Origin: Tsukamurella pseudospumae
GTDB lineage: Bacteria; Actinomycetota; Actinomycetes; Mycobacteriales; Mycobacteriaceae
Assembly (NCBI RefSeq): GCF_001575205.1
Contig: NZ_LSRE01000050.1
Span: 372,001-436,000 of the forward strand
Direction: 5' to 3'
DNA length: 64,000 nt
The notes beneath the pieces are model-generated. The model had not been told where the DNA came from and ran no database searches. It saw only the letters and a list, made by a program, of their open reading frames with translations. Positions 33,405-46,075 of the stretch are shown in pieces. Within the stretch, counting starts at the first letter, position 1. Each line of letters starts with the position of its first letter. The position numbers and the translations under genes are program-made.

Positions 33405-34220
33405 TCAGTCGAACACGTCGGGCGAGCTCGCGACGGTCTGCTCCCACAACGGACGGAACTGGAACCACCCGGCGATGTCGCTGCCCACCTGCGATCGCGT
33501 CAGCAGCGCGGTCTCGTGGTCGATCTCCTGCGGCTCCCCCGCGGCCATCGCCGCCAGCTGCGCCTGGCACGAGCGCTCCATCGTCACGAACCACCACGCC
33601 GCCGCCGACACCGAGCCGCCCACCGTGATCAGGCCGTGGTTCTTGAGGATCGCGGCCTTGTGATCGCCGATCGCCGCCGCCACGCGCTTGCCCTCGACCG
33701 TCTCGTTCACCACGCCCGCGTAGTCGTCGTAGATGCCGTGGTCGTCGTAGAAGGCGCACGCGTCCTGCGTGAGCGGCGCCAGTGGGATCCCCAGCGACGA
33801 GAAGGCCTTGCCGTACACCGAGTGCGCGTGCGCCGCGGCCACCGCGTCGGGCCGGGCGTCATGCACCTGCGCGTGGATCACGAACGCCGCCCGGTTCACC
33901 GGACGCCGGCCGTGCACCACGACCCCGTTGTGATCGACGCAGATCAGGTCCGAGACGCGGATCTGGTTGAAGCTCATGCCGAACGGGTTCACCCAGAACA
34001 GTCCGGAATCCTCGGGATCGCGCGCGGTGATGTGCCCCGCGACACCCTCGGAGAACCCGAGCCGGCCGAACACGCGGAACGCCACCGCGAGGTCGCGCTT
34101 GCGCTGTTCGCGCTCCTCGTCGACGGACAGTCCCATCGGCGGTAGCGGCAGCTCCGCCTTCTCCGGCATCGGCCCGACCGCCGCCTCGAGCAACGGGAGG
34201 TATTCGGCTGGCACGGTCAT
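33405..34220 (-). CDS. Class II aldolase/adducin-family protein
   Basis: The ATG at 34220 gives 271 residues. The aldolase II fold shows in GHITARDPEDSGLFWVNPFG, then AHAHSVYG with the two metal-binding His residues, and KNHGLITVGGSVSAAA with a third. Class II aldolases use zinc to cleave sugar phosphates such as fuculose-1-phosphate or ribulose-phosphate derivatives. Members lacking kinase or isomerase neighbours, as here, often have no known substrate. No operon partner is evident. Confidence 0.85.
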   Translation of the reverse strand: MTVPAEYLPLLEAAVGPMPEKAELPLPPMGLSVDEEREQRKRDLAVAFRVFGRLGFSEGVAGHITARDPEDSGLFWVNPFGMSFNQIRVSDLICVDHNGVVVHGRRPVNRAAFVIHAQVHDARPDAVAAAHAHSVYGKAFSSLGIPLAPLTQDACAFYDDHGIYDDYAGVVNETVEGKRVAAAIGDHKAAILKNHGLITVGGSVSAAAWWFVTMERSCQAQLAAMAAGEPQEIDHETALLTRSQVGSDIAGWFQFRPLWEQTVASSPDVFD

Positions 34221-34312
34221 CGGCACTCTCCTGAAGGACGCGGCGCACCGCTCGGCGCGCACTCCATTCCTTGATAACACCCCGCTCCCGCCGGACGTGG
34301 GAGTATCTCCGC

Positions 34313-34933
34313 ATGGGCAGGTGGGGGCGCGTCGCCACGGTACTGGTGATCGCAGCCGTCGGAGTCGCGCTCGGGATCTGGTACCACGGTCGCGCGACGG
34401 GCACGTTCTTCGACGATGCCACGGACGGTGAGTGCCTCGCCTCCGTCCCGTACGGCCCCGTCGCCCAGCTCGGCGGTCACGGCGCCACTCGGGCGACGAC
34501 GGTGCCGTGCGACGGCGCGCAGGCGAACTACGTCGTCGTCGCGCACAGCACGACCACCCCGGTCACCGCGATGACGTGCCCCGATGGGAAGAAGGACGCG
34601 GCCGCCGCGGCCCGGGTCCGCATCCGCGACGGTGCACGCACCATCCGCACCACGTACGGCTGGGGCTCGATGTGCCTCGCCCCGGTCCTGCACGCAGGGT
34701 CCTGCTACACGGCCGGGACCGACCGCGGCGGTCTGGTGCGCACGATCGCGTGCGACCTCCTGGCGTGGCAGGTCACCCGCCGGATCGACGGGGTGTCCGA
34801 CATCGCCCGGTGCGCGCCCGCCACCGGCCTCGTGCTCGCCGCGCCCGCGGTGACCTACTGCGAGGTCCTGTACGAGGACCCCGGCAACCCGCTCGCGGGT
34901 CGGATCACCCGCACACCACCGCCGGCCGGATAG
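34313..34933 (+). CDS. Membrane-anchored Cys-rich exported protein (LppU/SCO3897-like)
   Basis: The ATG at 34313 gives 206 residues. The N-terminal signal-anchor is at about 6-24 (VATVLVIAAVGVALGIWYH). The exported part has about seven cysteines in the order ECLASV, VPCDG, MTCPDG, MCLAPV, SCYTAG, IACDLL and YCEVLY, a pattern resembling LppU/SCO3897 proteins with several disulfides. The function is unknown. It is convergent with purH across a hairpin. Confidence 0.72.
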   Translation: MGRWGRVATVLVIAAVGVALGIWYHGRATGTFFDDATDGECLASVPYGPVAQLGGHGATRATTVPCDGAQANYVVVAHSTTTPVTAMTCPDGKKDAAAAARVRIRDGARTIRTTYGWGSMCLAPVLHAGSCYTAGTDRGGLVRTIACDLLAWQVTRRIDGVSDIARCAPATGLVLAAPAVTYCEVLYEDPGNPLAGRITRTPPPAG

Positions 34934-34945
34934 CATCCGGCCGGC
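34921..34945. terminator. Bidirectional hairpin between Cys-rich gene and purH
   Basis: An 11-bp perfect stem with a 3-nt loop contains the upstream stop codon in its left arm. It ends about 29 bp before the purH stop on the other strand. Confidence 0.7.
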
Positions 34946-34973
34946 CGGAATCCCTCGACCGGTCCGCCCGGGA

Positions 34974-36529
<1,556 letters not shown>

Positions 36530-36533
<4 letters not shown>

Positions 36534-37180
36534 GAAATGGTGACCTTTCGTCCATCCACGCGGTAGCCCTGGCGGGCGACTTCCGCGACGACCTCTGTCA
36601 GAAGGCGGCGCTCCACGACCTTGATCCGTTCGTGCAGGGTGTCCTCGGTGTCCCCCGCCTCCACCGCGACCGCCTCCTGAGCGAGGATCGGTCCGGTGTC
36701 GAGCCCCGCGTCCACGAGGTGCACGGTGGAGCCGGTGAGCTTGACTCCGTGCTCGAGGGCTGCGGGAACGGCGTGGGCGCCCGGGAACGCGGGCAGTAGC
36801 GCGGGGTGCGCGTTGATCACGCGCCCGCCGAACGCGGCGAGGAACGCGGGACCGAGGATCTTCATGAAGCCGGCCGCCACCACGAGGTGCGGCTCCAGCT
36901 CGGTGACGGCGGCCGTCAGCGCGGCGTCCCACTCGGCGCGATCGGCGTAGGCCTGCAGCGGCACCTCGGCGCTCTCGACCCCGGCCCGCCCGGCGACCTC
37001 CAGCGCCCGACAGCTCCGATCGGCGACGACACCGACGACGGACCCCGGATAGTCGGGGCCGGACGACGCCGCGAGCAGTGCCTCGAGCAGCGAACCGGTG
37101 CCGGAGGCCAGCACGACGATCCGGGCGGGCGCACACGGCGACACCACGGAGGGGCTGGGGGTGGTCAGGATGCTCTCCAT
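36530..37180 (-). CDS. purN: Phosphoribosylglycinamide formyltransferase
   Basis: This 216-residue enzyme has [15 protein letters not shown] at the phosphate-binding start, the active-site [16 protein letters not shown] (Asn and His), and the catalytic Asp region [15 protein letters not shown]. It transfers formyl from 10-formyl-THF to GAR in purine synthesis. The purN-purH order matches Rv0956-Rv0957 next to perM, as here. Confidence 0.96.
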
Positions 37181-37258
37181 CGCAGGGGGACGATTCGCGT
37201 CCAGCCTAATCGGCCGGTCCGGACGATTCGATCCGGCCTACCGATCGCCGGGTCCGGC

Positions 37259-38740
37259 CTACTGACCGAAGGTGTAACTGTCGAGTTCCTCGATGTCCGC
37301 GATGTTCCGCTCCCGCTTCGACGCGGCCGGCGCCGAGGTCGCCCGCCGGGCCGGCCGGGACACGGGCCGGACCTCCTCGGTCGGCTGTTCGGCGAGGGCG
37401 TCGAAGTCCCCCGTGTCGGCCGCGGATTCGTCGTGTTCGCGCAGGTCGTCCGCCGAATCCTCGGCGCGATCGCCGCGTTCCACCGGCTCGATCTCCACGG
37501 TGGCGCCGTCGTCGATCGCGTCGGGCTCGTCGGCGTAGGTCGTGTAGCCCGACGGTGCCTCCTCCTCCGCCCGGCGCGCGGCGCGGACGGCGCGCGACTC
37601 CCCCGCCTGCTGCAGCACGAGGGCGGCGAGAACGCCGACGAGGCCGACCCAGCCCAGGGTGAACAGGAACACCTGCAGCAGGTCCGCGCCCGCGTAACCG
37701 AACCCGCCGAGCTCCCCACCTGCGACGAAGGCGGCCGCGGTGAAGCCCGCTGCCGTGAGCAACGCGGTGACGGCGACCGTGGTCACCGTCGGCCCGAGGT
37801 CGAGGGAGCGGGCGGCGCACCGTCGGCCCACCCGGACCGCCACGAAGGCGGGAACGACGAGCAGGGGCAGCAGGTACCAGGGCGACGGTCCCTGGGGCAG
37901 GACCGCGAGGATCGGCACGCCCGGGGCGCGTCCCGGGGCCGCGGAGAACAGGCTCATCGAGATCGGGCCCAGCTGGACACCGGCGCCCAGGGGCAGCGCC
38001 GCGGCGCCGATCACCACGTTGGGCAGGTACAGCAGCGACAGCAGGACCAGGGAGATCATGCCGACGGCGTCGTTGCCGGAGCGGACCAGCTCGAAGACCG
38101 TCTCCCAGCGGATCACCAGGCGGACCACGACGATCGCGACGCCCACGACCCCGAACGTGAGCAGCGCCCGCCCCGCGAGCCGGGCGCAGTCGTCGACCAA
38201 GGTGGGCAGGTGCAGGAAGTGGGCCGCGTCACGCCAGTAGGCGGGCGCCAGGCCGAGCAGAGCGGCGCCGAGGTGCACGCCGATGGTGCACAGGAACGCG
38301 GTGAGCGGCGGCGGCGTGCCGATCGTGAACCGCCCGGCGGCGTCGTTGACGACGGCCAGCGCGATGGCGGTGAAGAGGGCGGGTCCGGCGATCGCGCACA
38401 GCAGCACCGAGCGCAGCTCGGCGAGCGGGCGTCCCTCGCCGCCGGCGCGACGCGCGGCGCGCGCGACGCCCGCGACCAGCGCGATCGTGGGGACCAACGG
38501 AAGCACGCCGAGCGTGATGTCGCTGACGGTGACCGGCACCTGGTGCACGGCCAGCCAGAGCCCGGCGACCGTAGGGGCGATGGCCCCGAGGCCGGTCGAC
38601 GAGGTGAGCAGGACGACCGCTCCCACCACGAACGTGATCAGGAGGGTCACGAGCGACGGCCCGAAGGCCATCACGAACAGCGGCCGGGTCTCGCTCGGGC
38701 CCGGCCCGGCGGCGCGCGCTGAATCCATCATCTTCACCAC
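37259..38740 (-). CDS. PerM-like polytopic membrane protein (DUF6350)
   Basis: This 493-residue protein has about ten transmembrane helices to about residue 380 and a disordered acidic C-terminal tail ending ELDSYTFGQ. It is the positional and architectural homologue of M. tuberculosis PerM (Rv0955), an integral membrane protein linked to FtsB stability and persistence. The tail, rich in Asp and Glu, would be cytoplasmic. It lies 78 bp upstream of purN and downstream of the Rv0954-like gene, the same order as in mycobacteria. Confidence 0.85.
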   Translation of the reverse strand: MVKMMDSARAAGPGPSETRPLFVMAFGPSLVTLLITFVVGAVVLLTSSTGLGAIAPTVAGLWLAVHQVPVTVSDITLGVLPLVPTIALVAGVARAARRAGGEGRPLAELRSVLLCAIAGPALFTAIALAVVNDAAGRFTIGTPPPLTAFLCTIGVHLGAALLGLAPAYWRDAAHFLHLPTLVDDCARLAGRALLTFGVVGVAIVVVRLVIRWETVFELVRSGNDAVGMISLVLLSLLYLPNVVIGAAALPLGAGVQLGPISMSLFSAAPGRAPGVPILAVLPQGPSPWYLLPLLVVPAFVAVRVGRRCAARSLDLGPTVTTVAVTALLTAAGFTAAAFVAGGELGGFGYAGADLLQVFLFTLGWVGLVGVLAALVLQQAGESRAVRAARRAEEEAPSGYTTYADEPDAIDDGATVEIEPVERGDRAEDSADDLREHDESAADTGDFDALAEQPTEEVRPVSRPARRATSAPAASKRERNIADIEELDSYTFGQ

Positions 38741-38789
38741 TGTGACATCGCAGCGTCGGATAGTGGCTCAGGCGCGCCGCAGGCAGGGA

Positions 38790-40058
<1,269 letters not shown>

Positions 40059-40063
40059 TCACC

Positions 40064-40930
40064 TCATGCAGAGTGCTGATCCACGACGGTCAACAGCGCT
40101 CTCGCCGCCGGACTGAGCAGCTTCGAGTGCACCAGCAGTTGCGACCGCGTCGGGCCGTCGACGAGTGGCACGACGGCGAGCCCGACACCGTCGGGCACGG
40201 TCTCGCGCGCGGCCGTCCCGACGCACAATCCGGCGCCGATCAGCTCGAGCATGGTCTCGGACCGGTCCACCTCGAAGGCGACGGTGCGCCGTACCCCGGC
40301 CCGGTCGAAGGCCTGGTCGGTCTCGGCGCGCCCGGCGCCGCCGGTCGGGTAGTCGGCGAACGGGCGCTCGGCCGCCTGCGCGAGGGTGAGGGGACCGTCG
40401 ACCTCCTCGGACTCGGGCACCACGAGCACGAGCCGGTCGACGGAGAGTCGCCGCGCGACGACGCCCGCGGTGGAGAATCCGTCGGGCACGCCGAGGAGCG
40501 CGAGGTCGACGGTGCCCGTGCGCACGTCCTCGAGGAGGTGCTCGCTGGGGCCGCTGCGCAGCCGGACGCCCGCGTCGGGGTGGGCGGCGCGGTAGGCGCG
40601 CAGGACCTCGACCACGTCGAACGCGGTGAAGGTGGGGATCATCCCGACGGTGACGGTGCCGCGCACCGCGCCCGTCGTGGCGGCCACCTCGTCAGCAGCG
40701 CGGTCGACGGCGGCGAGCGCGGCCCGCGCCTGCGGGAGGAACGCCTCCCCGGCGCGCGTGAGCCGGACCGACCGGTTGGTGCGGTCGAAGAGGCGCGCGC
40801 CGAGATCCTTCTCGAGCGCGGCGACCCGGTGGCTGAGCGCGGACTGGACCACGTGGCAGCGCTCGGCGGCGCGGGTGAAGTTCAGGGTCTCCGACACCGC
40901 GATGACGTAGCGCAGCTGCTGCAACTCCAT
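40064..40930 (-). CDS. LysR-family transcriptional regulator
   Basis: This 288-residue protein has an N-terminal winged helix (MELQQLRYVIAVSETLNFTR, then CHVVQSALSHRVAALEKDLG) at about 1-65 and a substrate-binding domain from about 90 to 288. LysR proteins are usually tetramers that activate or repress a divergent gene when bound to ligand. It is divergent from an MFS transporter 77 bp away with a dyad in between, so it likely controls that transporter and itself. Confidence 0.92.
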   Translation of the reverse strand: MELQQLRYVIAVSETLNFTRAAERCHVVQSALSHRVAALEKDLGARLFDRTNRSVRLTRAGEAFLPQARAALAAVDRAADEVAATTGAVRGTVTVGMIPTFTAFDVVEVLRAYRAAHPDAGVRLRSGPSEHLLEDVRTGTVDLALLGVPDGFSTAGVVARRLSVDRLVLVVPESEEVDGPLTLAQAAERPFADYPTGGAGRAETDQAFDRAGVRRTVAFEVDRSETMLELIGAGLCVGTAARETVPDGVGLAVVPLVDGPTRSQLLVHSKLLSPAARALLTVVDQHSA

Positions 40931-40955
40931 CGATCATCTCCCGGATAGATCATTT

Positions 40956-40981
40956 CATCGAAACAATACGTTGTACTGATG
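40956..40981. promoter_or_regulatory. LysR-type operator dyad
   Basis: An imperfect 11-bp dyad (CATCGAAACAA and TTGTACTGATG, 8 of 11 paired) is separated by TACG. It is centred between the LysR gene and the MFS gene, in the place expected for a LysR recognition site. Confidence 0.6.
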
Positions 40982-41007
40982 GTTGCGGCCCGGCAAGAGT
41001 GGAGGGC

Positions 41008-42234
41008 ATGACCACGACCCGCATCGCGACCGCCGGCCCCGGCCTGCTTCGACTGATGGCCGTCGCCACCGGCTTGTCGGCGGCGAGCCTGTACGTCGCG
41101 TACCCGATCCTCGACCTGCTGCGCGACCGGTTCGGCATGTCGGACACGACGGCCGGGCTGCTCGTGACGGTGGCGCAGGCCGGCTACGCGGCCGGGCTGA
41201 TCCTGCTCGTGCCGATGTCGGACGTGGTGCGGCGCCGGCCGCTGGCGCTGGCGCTGCTGACACTCACGGCCGCGGCGCTCGTCGTCGCCGGCGCGGCGCA
41301 GACCGGAGCGGTACTGCTCGTGGCGTCGGCGCTGGCGGCTGTCACGGCGGTCGGCGCGCAGGTGATCGTGCCGTACGCCGCCGAGCTCGCGGGGCCGCGT
41401 GAACAGGCGCACGCGGTCGGCGTCGTGATGAGCGGTGTGATCCTCGGCGGCCTCCTGAGCCGCTTCCTGTCCGGAGTGCTCACGGACGCGTTCGGTTGGC
41501 GCACCCCCTATTTCGTCCTCGCGGCAGCGCTCCTCGCAGCTGCCGCCGGGCTGGCGCGGACGATGCCGCGGCGCGACCCGGACCGGCCGGGGCTCACCGT
41601 CGCGCGCTACCGGGGCCTGCTGGCGTCGATGATCGCGCTGGTCCGCGAGTTCCCCGCGCTCCGGCTGCGGTCCGTACTGGCCGCCCTCTCCCTCGCCTCG
41701 TTCGTCGTGCAGGGCGCGGCGGTGACCTTCCTGCTCGCGGGCCCCCGGTTCGGGTGGACGCCGACGGCGATCGGCACGATCGGGCTGCTCGGCGCGGTGG
41801 GCGCACTGTCGGGGCCGGTGATCGGCCGGATCGTCGATCGCGGGCACGGCGCAGTGCTCACGGCGGCCGGCCTCGTCGCGCAGCCGATCGCGTGGTGCGC
41901 GATGCTCCTCGCCGACGGCGCCGGCGGTCTGCCCGCGCTGATCGTGGGCCTGGTGGTGCTCGGCATCGGGCAGCAGGCGGTGCTGAACACGTCCCAGGCG
42001 GTGATCTACGCGCTCCGGCCCGAGGCGCGCGGCCGCATCAACGCGGTGTTCATGGGCACCTTCTTCGTCGGCGGCACACTGGGTTCCGCAGCGACGGCCG
42101 CGCTGTGGCCGGTCGCCGGCTGGACCGGGTGCTGCCTGCTCGGCGCGGGGCTCGCCTCGGCGGCCCTGGTGCTGTACCTGGTGTTCCGCCGCGTGGAGAC
42201 CGTCGCCACGGGCCCCGCTGAGATGTCGGCCTGA
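41008..42234 (+). CDS. MFS transporter, probable drug or metabolite efflux
   Basis: The ATG at 41008 gives 408 residues, twelve predicted helices. The conserved MFS loop between helices 2 and 3 appears as VPMSDVVRRRPL. A glycine-rich helix, GVVMSGVILGGLLSRFLSGVL, is typical of 12-TM efflux pumps. The substrate is unknown. A GTG three codons upstream is less likely, since GGAGG lies between the two. It is divergent from the LysR regulator and ends in a strong terminator. Confidence 0.86.
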   Translation: MTTTRIATAGPGLLRLMAVATGLSAASLYVAYPILDLLRDRFGMSDTTAGLLVTVAQAGYAAGLILLVPMSDVVRRRPLALALLTLTAAALVVAGAAQTGAVLLVASALAAVTAVGAQVIVPYAAELAGPREQAHAVGVVMSGVILGGLLSRFLSGVLTDAFGWRTPYFVLAAALLAAAAGLARTMPRRDPDRPGLTVARYRGLLASMIALVREFPALRLRSVLAALSLASFVVQGAAVTFLLAGPRFGWTPTAIGTIGLLGAVGALSGPVIGRIVDRGHGAVLTAAGLVAQPIAWCAMLLADGAGGLPALIVGLVVLGIGQQAVLNTSQAVIYALRPEARGRINAVFMGTFFVGGTLGSAATAALWPVAGWTGCCLLGAGLASAALVLYLVFRRVETVATGPAEMSA

Positions 42235-42321
42235 GCGGCGCCGCCCTCCCGACACGCCGGACCGGCGCCGCTGGGATCGACATCTCAGCGCACGCCCGGC
42301 ACCGTCGGTCCAGGAAACGGG

Positions 42322-42355
42322 ACCGCCCCGCCTCCCGGAGGGGAGGCGGGGCGGT
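42322..42355. terminator. Bidirectional terminator between MFS gene and sucD
   Basis: A 15-bp perfect GC stem has a 4-nt loop (GGAG). It is about 88 bp after the MFS stop and 19 bp before the sucD stop on the other strand. Confidence 0.85.
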
Positions 42356-42373
42356 GGACCGAATGCGCTGCAG

Positions 42374-43276
42374 TTACAGCGACTTCAGGATCTCGCGGGC
42401 GAGAGCGGCGGTCTCGGAAGGGGTCTTGCCCACCTTGACGCCGGCGGCCTCGAGGGCCTCCTTCTTCGCGGCGGCCGTGCCCGACGAGCCGGAGACGATG
42501 GCGCCGGCGTGGCCCATGGTCTTGCCCTCGGGAGCGGTGAAGCCGGCCACGTAGCCCACGACGGGCTTGGTGACGTTCGCCTGGATGTACGCCGCGGCGC
42601 GCTCCTCGGCGTCGCCGCCGATCTCGCCGATCATGACGATGATCTTGGTCTCGGGGTCCTTCTCGAAGGCCTCGATCGCGTCGATGTGCGTGGTGCCGAT
42701 GACCGGGTCGCCGCCGATGCCGATGGCGGTGGAGAAGCCGAAGTCACGCAGTTCGTACATCATCTGGTAGGTCAGCGTGCCCGACTTCGACACGAGGCCG
42801 ACGGGGCCGGTGCCGGTGATGTTCGCCGGGGTGATGCCGACGAGAGCCTCGCCCGGCGTGATGATGCCGGGGCAGTTCGGGCCGATGATGCGGGTCTTCT
42901 GGCCCTTCTCCACGTTGTAGGCCCAGGCGTACGCCGAGTCCTGCACGGGGATGCCCTCGGTGATGACCACCAGGAGCGGGATCTCGGCGTCGATGGCCTC
43001 GACGATGGCGTCCTTGGAGAACGCCGGCGGCACGAACGCGATCGACGTGTCGGCGCCGGTCTTCTCCATGGCCTCGGCGACGGAGCCGAAGACGGGGAGC
43101 TCGATGGCGTTGCCGTCCTTGTCGGTGTGCGAGACGGTGGTTCCCGCCTTGCGCGCGTTCACGCCGCCCACGACGTTGGTGCCGGCCTTGAGCATCAGTG
43201 CGGTGTGCTTGGTGCCCTCGCCGCCGGTGATGCCCTGGACGATGACCTTGTTGTCCTTGGTCAGGAAGATAGCCAT
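42374..43276 (-). CDS. sucD: Succinyl-CoA synthetase alpha subunit
   Basis: This 300-residue protein has the CoA-binding N-terminal fold ([21 protein letters not shown]), the [11 protein letters not shown] motif, and the phospho-histidine loop near [17 protein letters not shown]. With SucC it converts succinyl-CoA, ADP or GDP and phosphate to succinate, CoA and ATP/GTP in the TCA cycle. It lies 16 bp downstream of sucC in one operon. Confidence 0.98.
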   Translation of the reverse strand: MAIFLTKDNKVIVQGITGGEGTKHTALMLKAGTNVVGGVNARKAGTTVSHTDKDGNAIELPVFGSVAEAMEKTGADTSIAFVPPAFSKDAIVEAIDAEIPLLVVITEGIPVQDSAYAWAYNVEKGQKTRIIGPNCPGIITPGEALVGITPANITGTGPVGLVSKSGTLTYQMMYELRDFGFSTAIGIGGDPVIGTTHIDAIEAFEKDPETKIIVMIGEIGGDAEERAAAYIQANVTKPVVGYVAGFTAPEGKTMGHAGAIVSGSSGTAAAKKEALEAAGVKVGKTPSETAALAREILKSL

Positions 43277-43292
43277 TTTTCTGTTGTCTCCC

Positions 43293-44456
43293 TTACTTGT
43301 TCGCCAGCTCGGCGGCCTTGTCGGCGCCTTCGTCCATGGTCTGCGCGAGCGTCACCAGCGGGTGGTTCGCGGCGGCCAGGATCGCCCGCCCCTCCTCCAC
43401 CTTGTTGCCGTCGAGGCGCACGACGAGCGGCTTGGAGGCCGACGCGCCGAGGGTCTCGAGGGCGCCGACGATGCCGTTGGCGACCGCGTCGCACGCGGTG
43501 ATGCCACCGAAGACGTTGACGAACACGCTCTTGACCTGCTCGTCACCGAGGATGACGTCGAGGCCGGCGGCCATCACGGCCGCGGAGGCGCCGCCGCCGA
43601 TGTCGAGGAAGTTGGCCGGCTTGACGCCGCCGTGGTTCTCACCGGCGTAGGCGACCACGTCGAGGGTCGACATGACCAGGCCCGCACCGTTGCCGATGAC
43701 GCCGACCTGACCGTCGAGCTTGACGTAGTTGAGGTCGTTCTCCTTGGCCTTGAGCTCGAGCGGGTCGGTGGACCCGGCGTCGGCGAAGGCCTCGTGATCG
43801 GGGTGGCGGAAGTCGGCGTTCTCGTCCAGCGAGACCTTGCCGTCCAGCGCGAGGATCTGATCGTCCGGGGTGCGGACGAGCGGGTTGACCTCGACCAGGG
43901 TGGCGTCCTCGCCGACGAAGACCTCCCACAGCTTCTGGATGGTCACGGCCGCGGCGTCGAGCACCTCGGCGGGCAGCTTGCCGGCCTCGGCGATCGCGCG
44001 CGCGGTGGCCAGGTCGACGCCCTTGGTCGCGTCGACGGCGATCTTCGCCAGCGCGTCCGGGTTCTCCTCGGCGGTGACCTCGATCTCGACGCCGCCCTCG
44101 ACCGAGCACATGGCCAGGTAGGTGCGGTTCGCGCGGTCGAGCAGGAAGGAGATGTAGTACTCCTCGGCGATGTCGCTCGCCTCGGCCACCAGCAGCTTCT
44201 TGACGACGTGACCCTTGATGTCCAGGCCCAGGATCGCCTCGGCGTTGGCCTGCGCCGCATCGGCGTCGGCGGAGTACTTCACGCCGCCGGCCTTGCCGCG
44301 GCCACCCACCTTGACCTGCGCCTTGACCATCACCGGCTTGCCGATTTCCTCGGCGATCGCGCGGGCGTCGGCGACATTGTCCGTGACACGGCCGGCCGAT
44401 GTGGGCACGCCGTGCTTGACGAACAGTTCCTTCGCTTGGTATTCGAAGAGATCCAT
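43293..44456 (-). CDS. sucC: Succinyl-CoA synthetase beta subunit
   Basis: The ATG at 44456 ([22 protein letters not shown]) gives 387 residues. The ATP-grasp fold is visible in [17 protein letters not shown] and EVNPLV. A glycine-rich [14 protein letters not shown] and [11 protein letters not shown] contact SucD. First gene of sucCD; its upstream region (44457-44731) is shared with the divergent lipoprotein gene. The order sucC-sucD matches Rv0951-Rv0952. Confidence 0.98.
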   Translation of the reverse strand: MDLFEYQAKELFVKHGVPTSAGRVTDNVADARAIAEEIGKPVMVKAQVKVGGRGKAGGVKYSADADAAQANAEAILGLDIKGHVVKKLLVAEASDIAEEYYISFLLDRANRTYLAMCSVEGGVEIEVTAEENPDALAKIAVDATKGVDLATARAIAEAGKLPAEVLDAAAVTIQKLWEVFVGEDATLVEVNPLVRTPDDQILALDGKVSLDENADFRHPDHEAFADAGSTDPLELKAKENDLNYVKLDGQVGVIGNGAGLVMSTLDVVAYAGENHGGVKPANFLDIGGGASAAVMAAGLDVILGDEQVKSVFVNVFGGITACDAVANGIVGALETLGASASKPLVVRLDGNKVEEGRAILAAANHPLVTLAQTMDEGADKAAELANK

Positions 44457-44731
44457 CAGCTCACCATCTGTCTGGTTACTCGGTCCACCCGCATTCTTCA
44501 CGGGTCCGGGGTCGACTCTATGCCTCCGCGAATCCGCTCGGGCGCCGACCCTTGTTCCATGACCTATCTCACTTGACCTGCGGTTATCAGGCTCCGCAAC
44601 CTACCCGCCGGTAAGTTTTGCGATCCGCGCTGCGCACCTGGCGATTATGACTGAATTCAGAGGACCGCAAGCGCGGGTTAAGTGCCGCCGACGATGGTTA
44701 CCGCAGTCGAAGTGAATGGAGTACACATCTC

Positions 44732-45520
44732 ATGAAGTCTTCCCGCCCCGCTCTCGTCGCCGCCTCCGCGGCGCTGGCGCTGACCGTCGCGCTCACCGGC
44801 TGCGCCGACAAGGGCAGCTCGTCGAACGGCTCGGAGTCCACGTCCACCGCATCGGCGGATGCGTCGGGAATCGACGCCCCGGCCGCGCTCAAGGAGACCT
44901 CCGAGGCGGCCAAGAACCTCACCAGCACGCACTTCACCGTCGCGGTGACCGGGAAGGTGCAGGGCCTCCCGATCTCCAAGGTCGACGGTGACCTCCAGAT
45001 CAAGCCCGCCATCCAGGCGCAGGGCACCGCGCTGGTGCAGCCCGGCAACGCGGAGGGCAAGTTCACCTTCATCGACGGCACCATGTACGCCGCTCTGTTC
45101 GGGGACAAGTACGTCGACTACGGCGACGGCAAGTCGATCTACGACGTCTCGGCCCTCTTCGACCAGAGCAAGGGCATCCCGAACATCCTGACCAAGATCA
45201 CCGGCGCCAAGGCCGTCGGCACCGAGACCATCGACGGCCAGGAGACCACCAAGATCACCGGCACCGTGCCCGCGACGGAGATCGCCACGATCTCCGGTTC
45301 GCGCGTCGATCCGGCGAAGAGCGTCCCGGTGCCCACCACGGTATGGGTCCAGAAGTCCGGCGACAAGCAGCTCGTCCGCATCGAGATCAAGCCCTCCACC
45401 GACGGGTCGATCACGCTCACCTTCTCCAAGTTCGGCGAGAAGGTCACCGTGACCAAGCCGACCGTGACCCCCATCGAGACCACCGACAAGCCCGAGGCCG
45501 GCGAGGCCCTGCCCCGCTGA
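44732..45520 (+). CDS. LppX/LprAFG-family lipoprotein
   Basis: This 262-residue precursor has a lipobox LTGCAD at residues 21-26. The mature part is a half beta-barrel typical of LprG/LppX: THFTVAVTGKVQGLPISKVDGDLQIKP, then GTMYAALFGDKYVDYGDG and ITGTVPATEIATI. These lipoproteins carry acylated lipids from the inner to the outer membrane in mycolata. LprG usually sits beside the P55 efflux gene, which is absent here, so the cargo and partner are unknown. Confidence 0.88.
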   Translation: MKSSRPALVAASAALALTVALTGCADKGSSSNGSESTSTASADASGIDAPAALKETSEAAKNLTSTHFTVAVTGKVQGLPISKVDGDLQIKPAIQAQGTALVQPGNAEGKFTFIDGTMYAALFGDKYVDYGDGKSIYDVSALFDQSKGIPNILTKITGAKAVGTETIDGQETTKITGTVPATEIATISGSRVDPAKSVPVPTTVWVQKSGDKQLVRIEIKPSTDGSITLTFSKFGEKVTVTKPTVTPIETTDKPEAGEALPR

Positions 45521-45582
45521 CCCCCGTCGCGGTCTCCCCCCGGATCGCGCCATCCCCCAGCTCTTCCGAGAAAGGCACCACC

Positions 45583-45963
45583 ATGAAGACCCTCACCAAG
45601 AAGGCGTTCGTCGCCGCCGTCGCCACCGCGAGCGTCGCGGGCGGCATCCAGATCGCGGCCGCCCCCGCCGCGAACGCCGCCGTCAACTTCGGCGCCATCG
45701 CGGTCGCGTCCAACGGCGCGACCGGCCGCTCGTGGGACTACCCGTCCCGCGGCGCCGCCGAGCGCGCCGCGCTCAACTCGTGCGGCTGGGGCAGCTGCAA
45801 GGTGCTCGCCTCGTTCAGCGACGGCTGCGGCGCGGTCGCCCAGACCCGCACGCGGTACCAGGGCGGCACGGGCCGCTCCCTCTACGCGGCGCAGCGGAGC
45901 GCCATCTCGCTGTCCGGCGGTGGGTCGATCTTCGTCTGGACGTGCACCTCGGGTCACCTCTGA
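45583..45963 (+). CDS. Small secreted DUF4189 protein
   Basis: The ATG at 45583 gives 126 residues: a signal peptide (about 1-32, ending AANA) and a DUF4189 domain. The domain has FGAIAVASNGATGRSWDYPSRGAAERAALNSCG and four cysteines in CGWGSCKV, DGCGAV and WTCTSG. Two disulfides are likely. Function is unproven for the family. It follows the LprG-like gene by 62 bp and ends at a terminator. Confidence 0.82.
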   Translation: MKTLTKKAFVAAVATASVAGGIQIAAAPAANAAVNFGAIAVASNGATGRSWDYPSRGAAERAALNSCGWGSCKVLASFSDGCGAVAQTRTRYQGGTGRSLYAAQRSAISLSGGGSIFVWTCTSGHL

Positions 45964-45979
45964 TCCACCCCGCACTGCA

Positions 45980-46017
45980 CGAGGGGCGGCACCGTTCACG
46001 AACGGCGCCGCCCCTCG
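45980..46017 (+). terminator. Terminator after DUF4189 gene
   Basis: An 11-bp stem, a 1-nt mismatch, a further 5-bp stem and a 4-nt loop (CACG) follow the stop codon by 16 bp. Confidence 0.8.
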
Positions 46018-46075
46018 ACGTGTTCGGGCCGAGTAGTCCGTCCTCGGCCGAACACGACATCCGTACGCTCGGGTC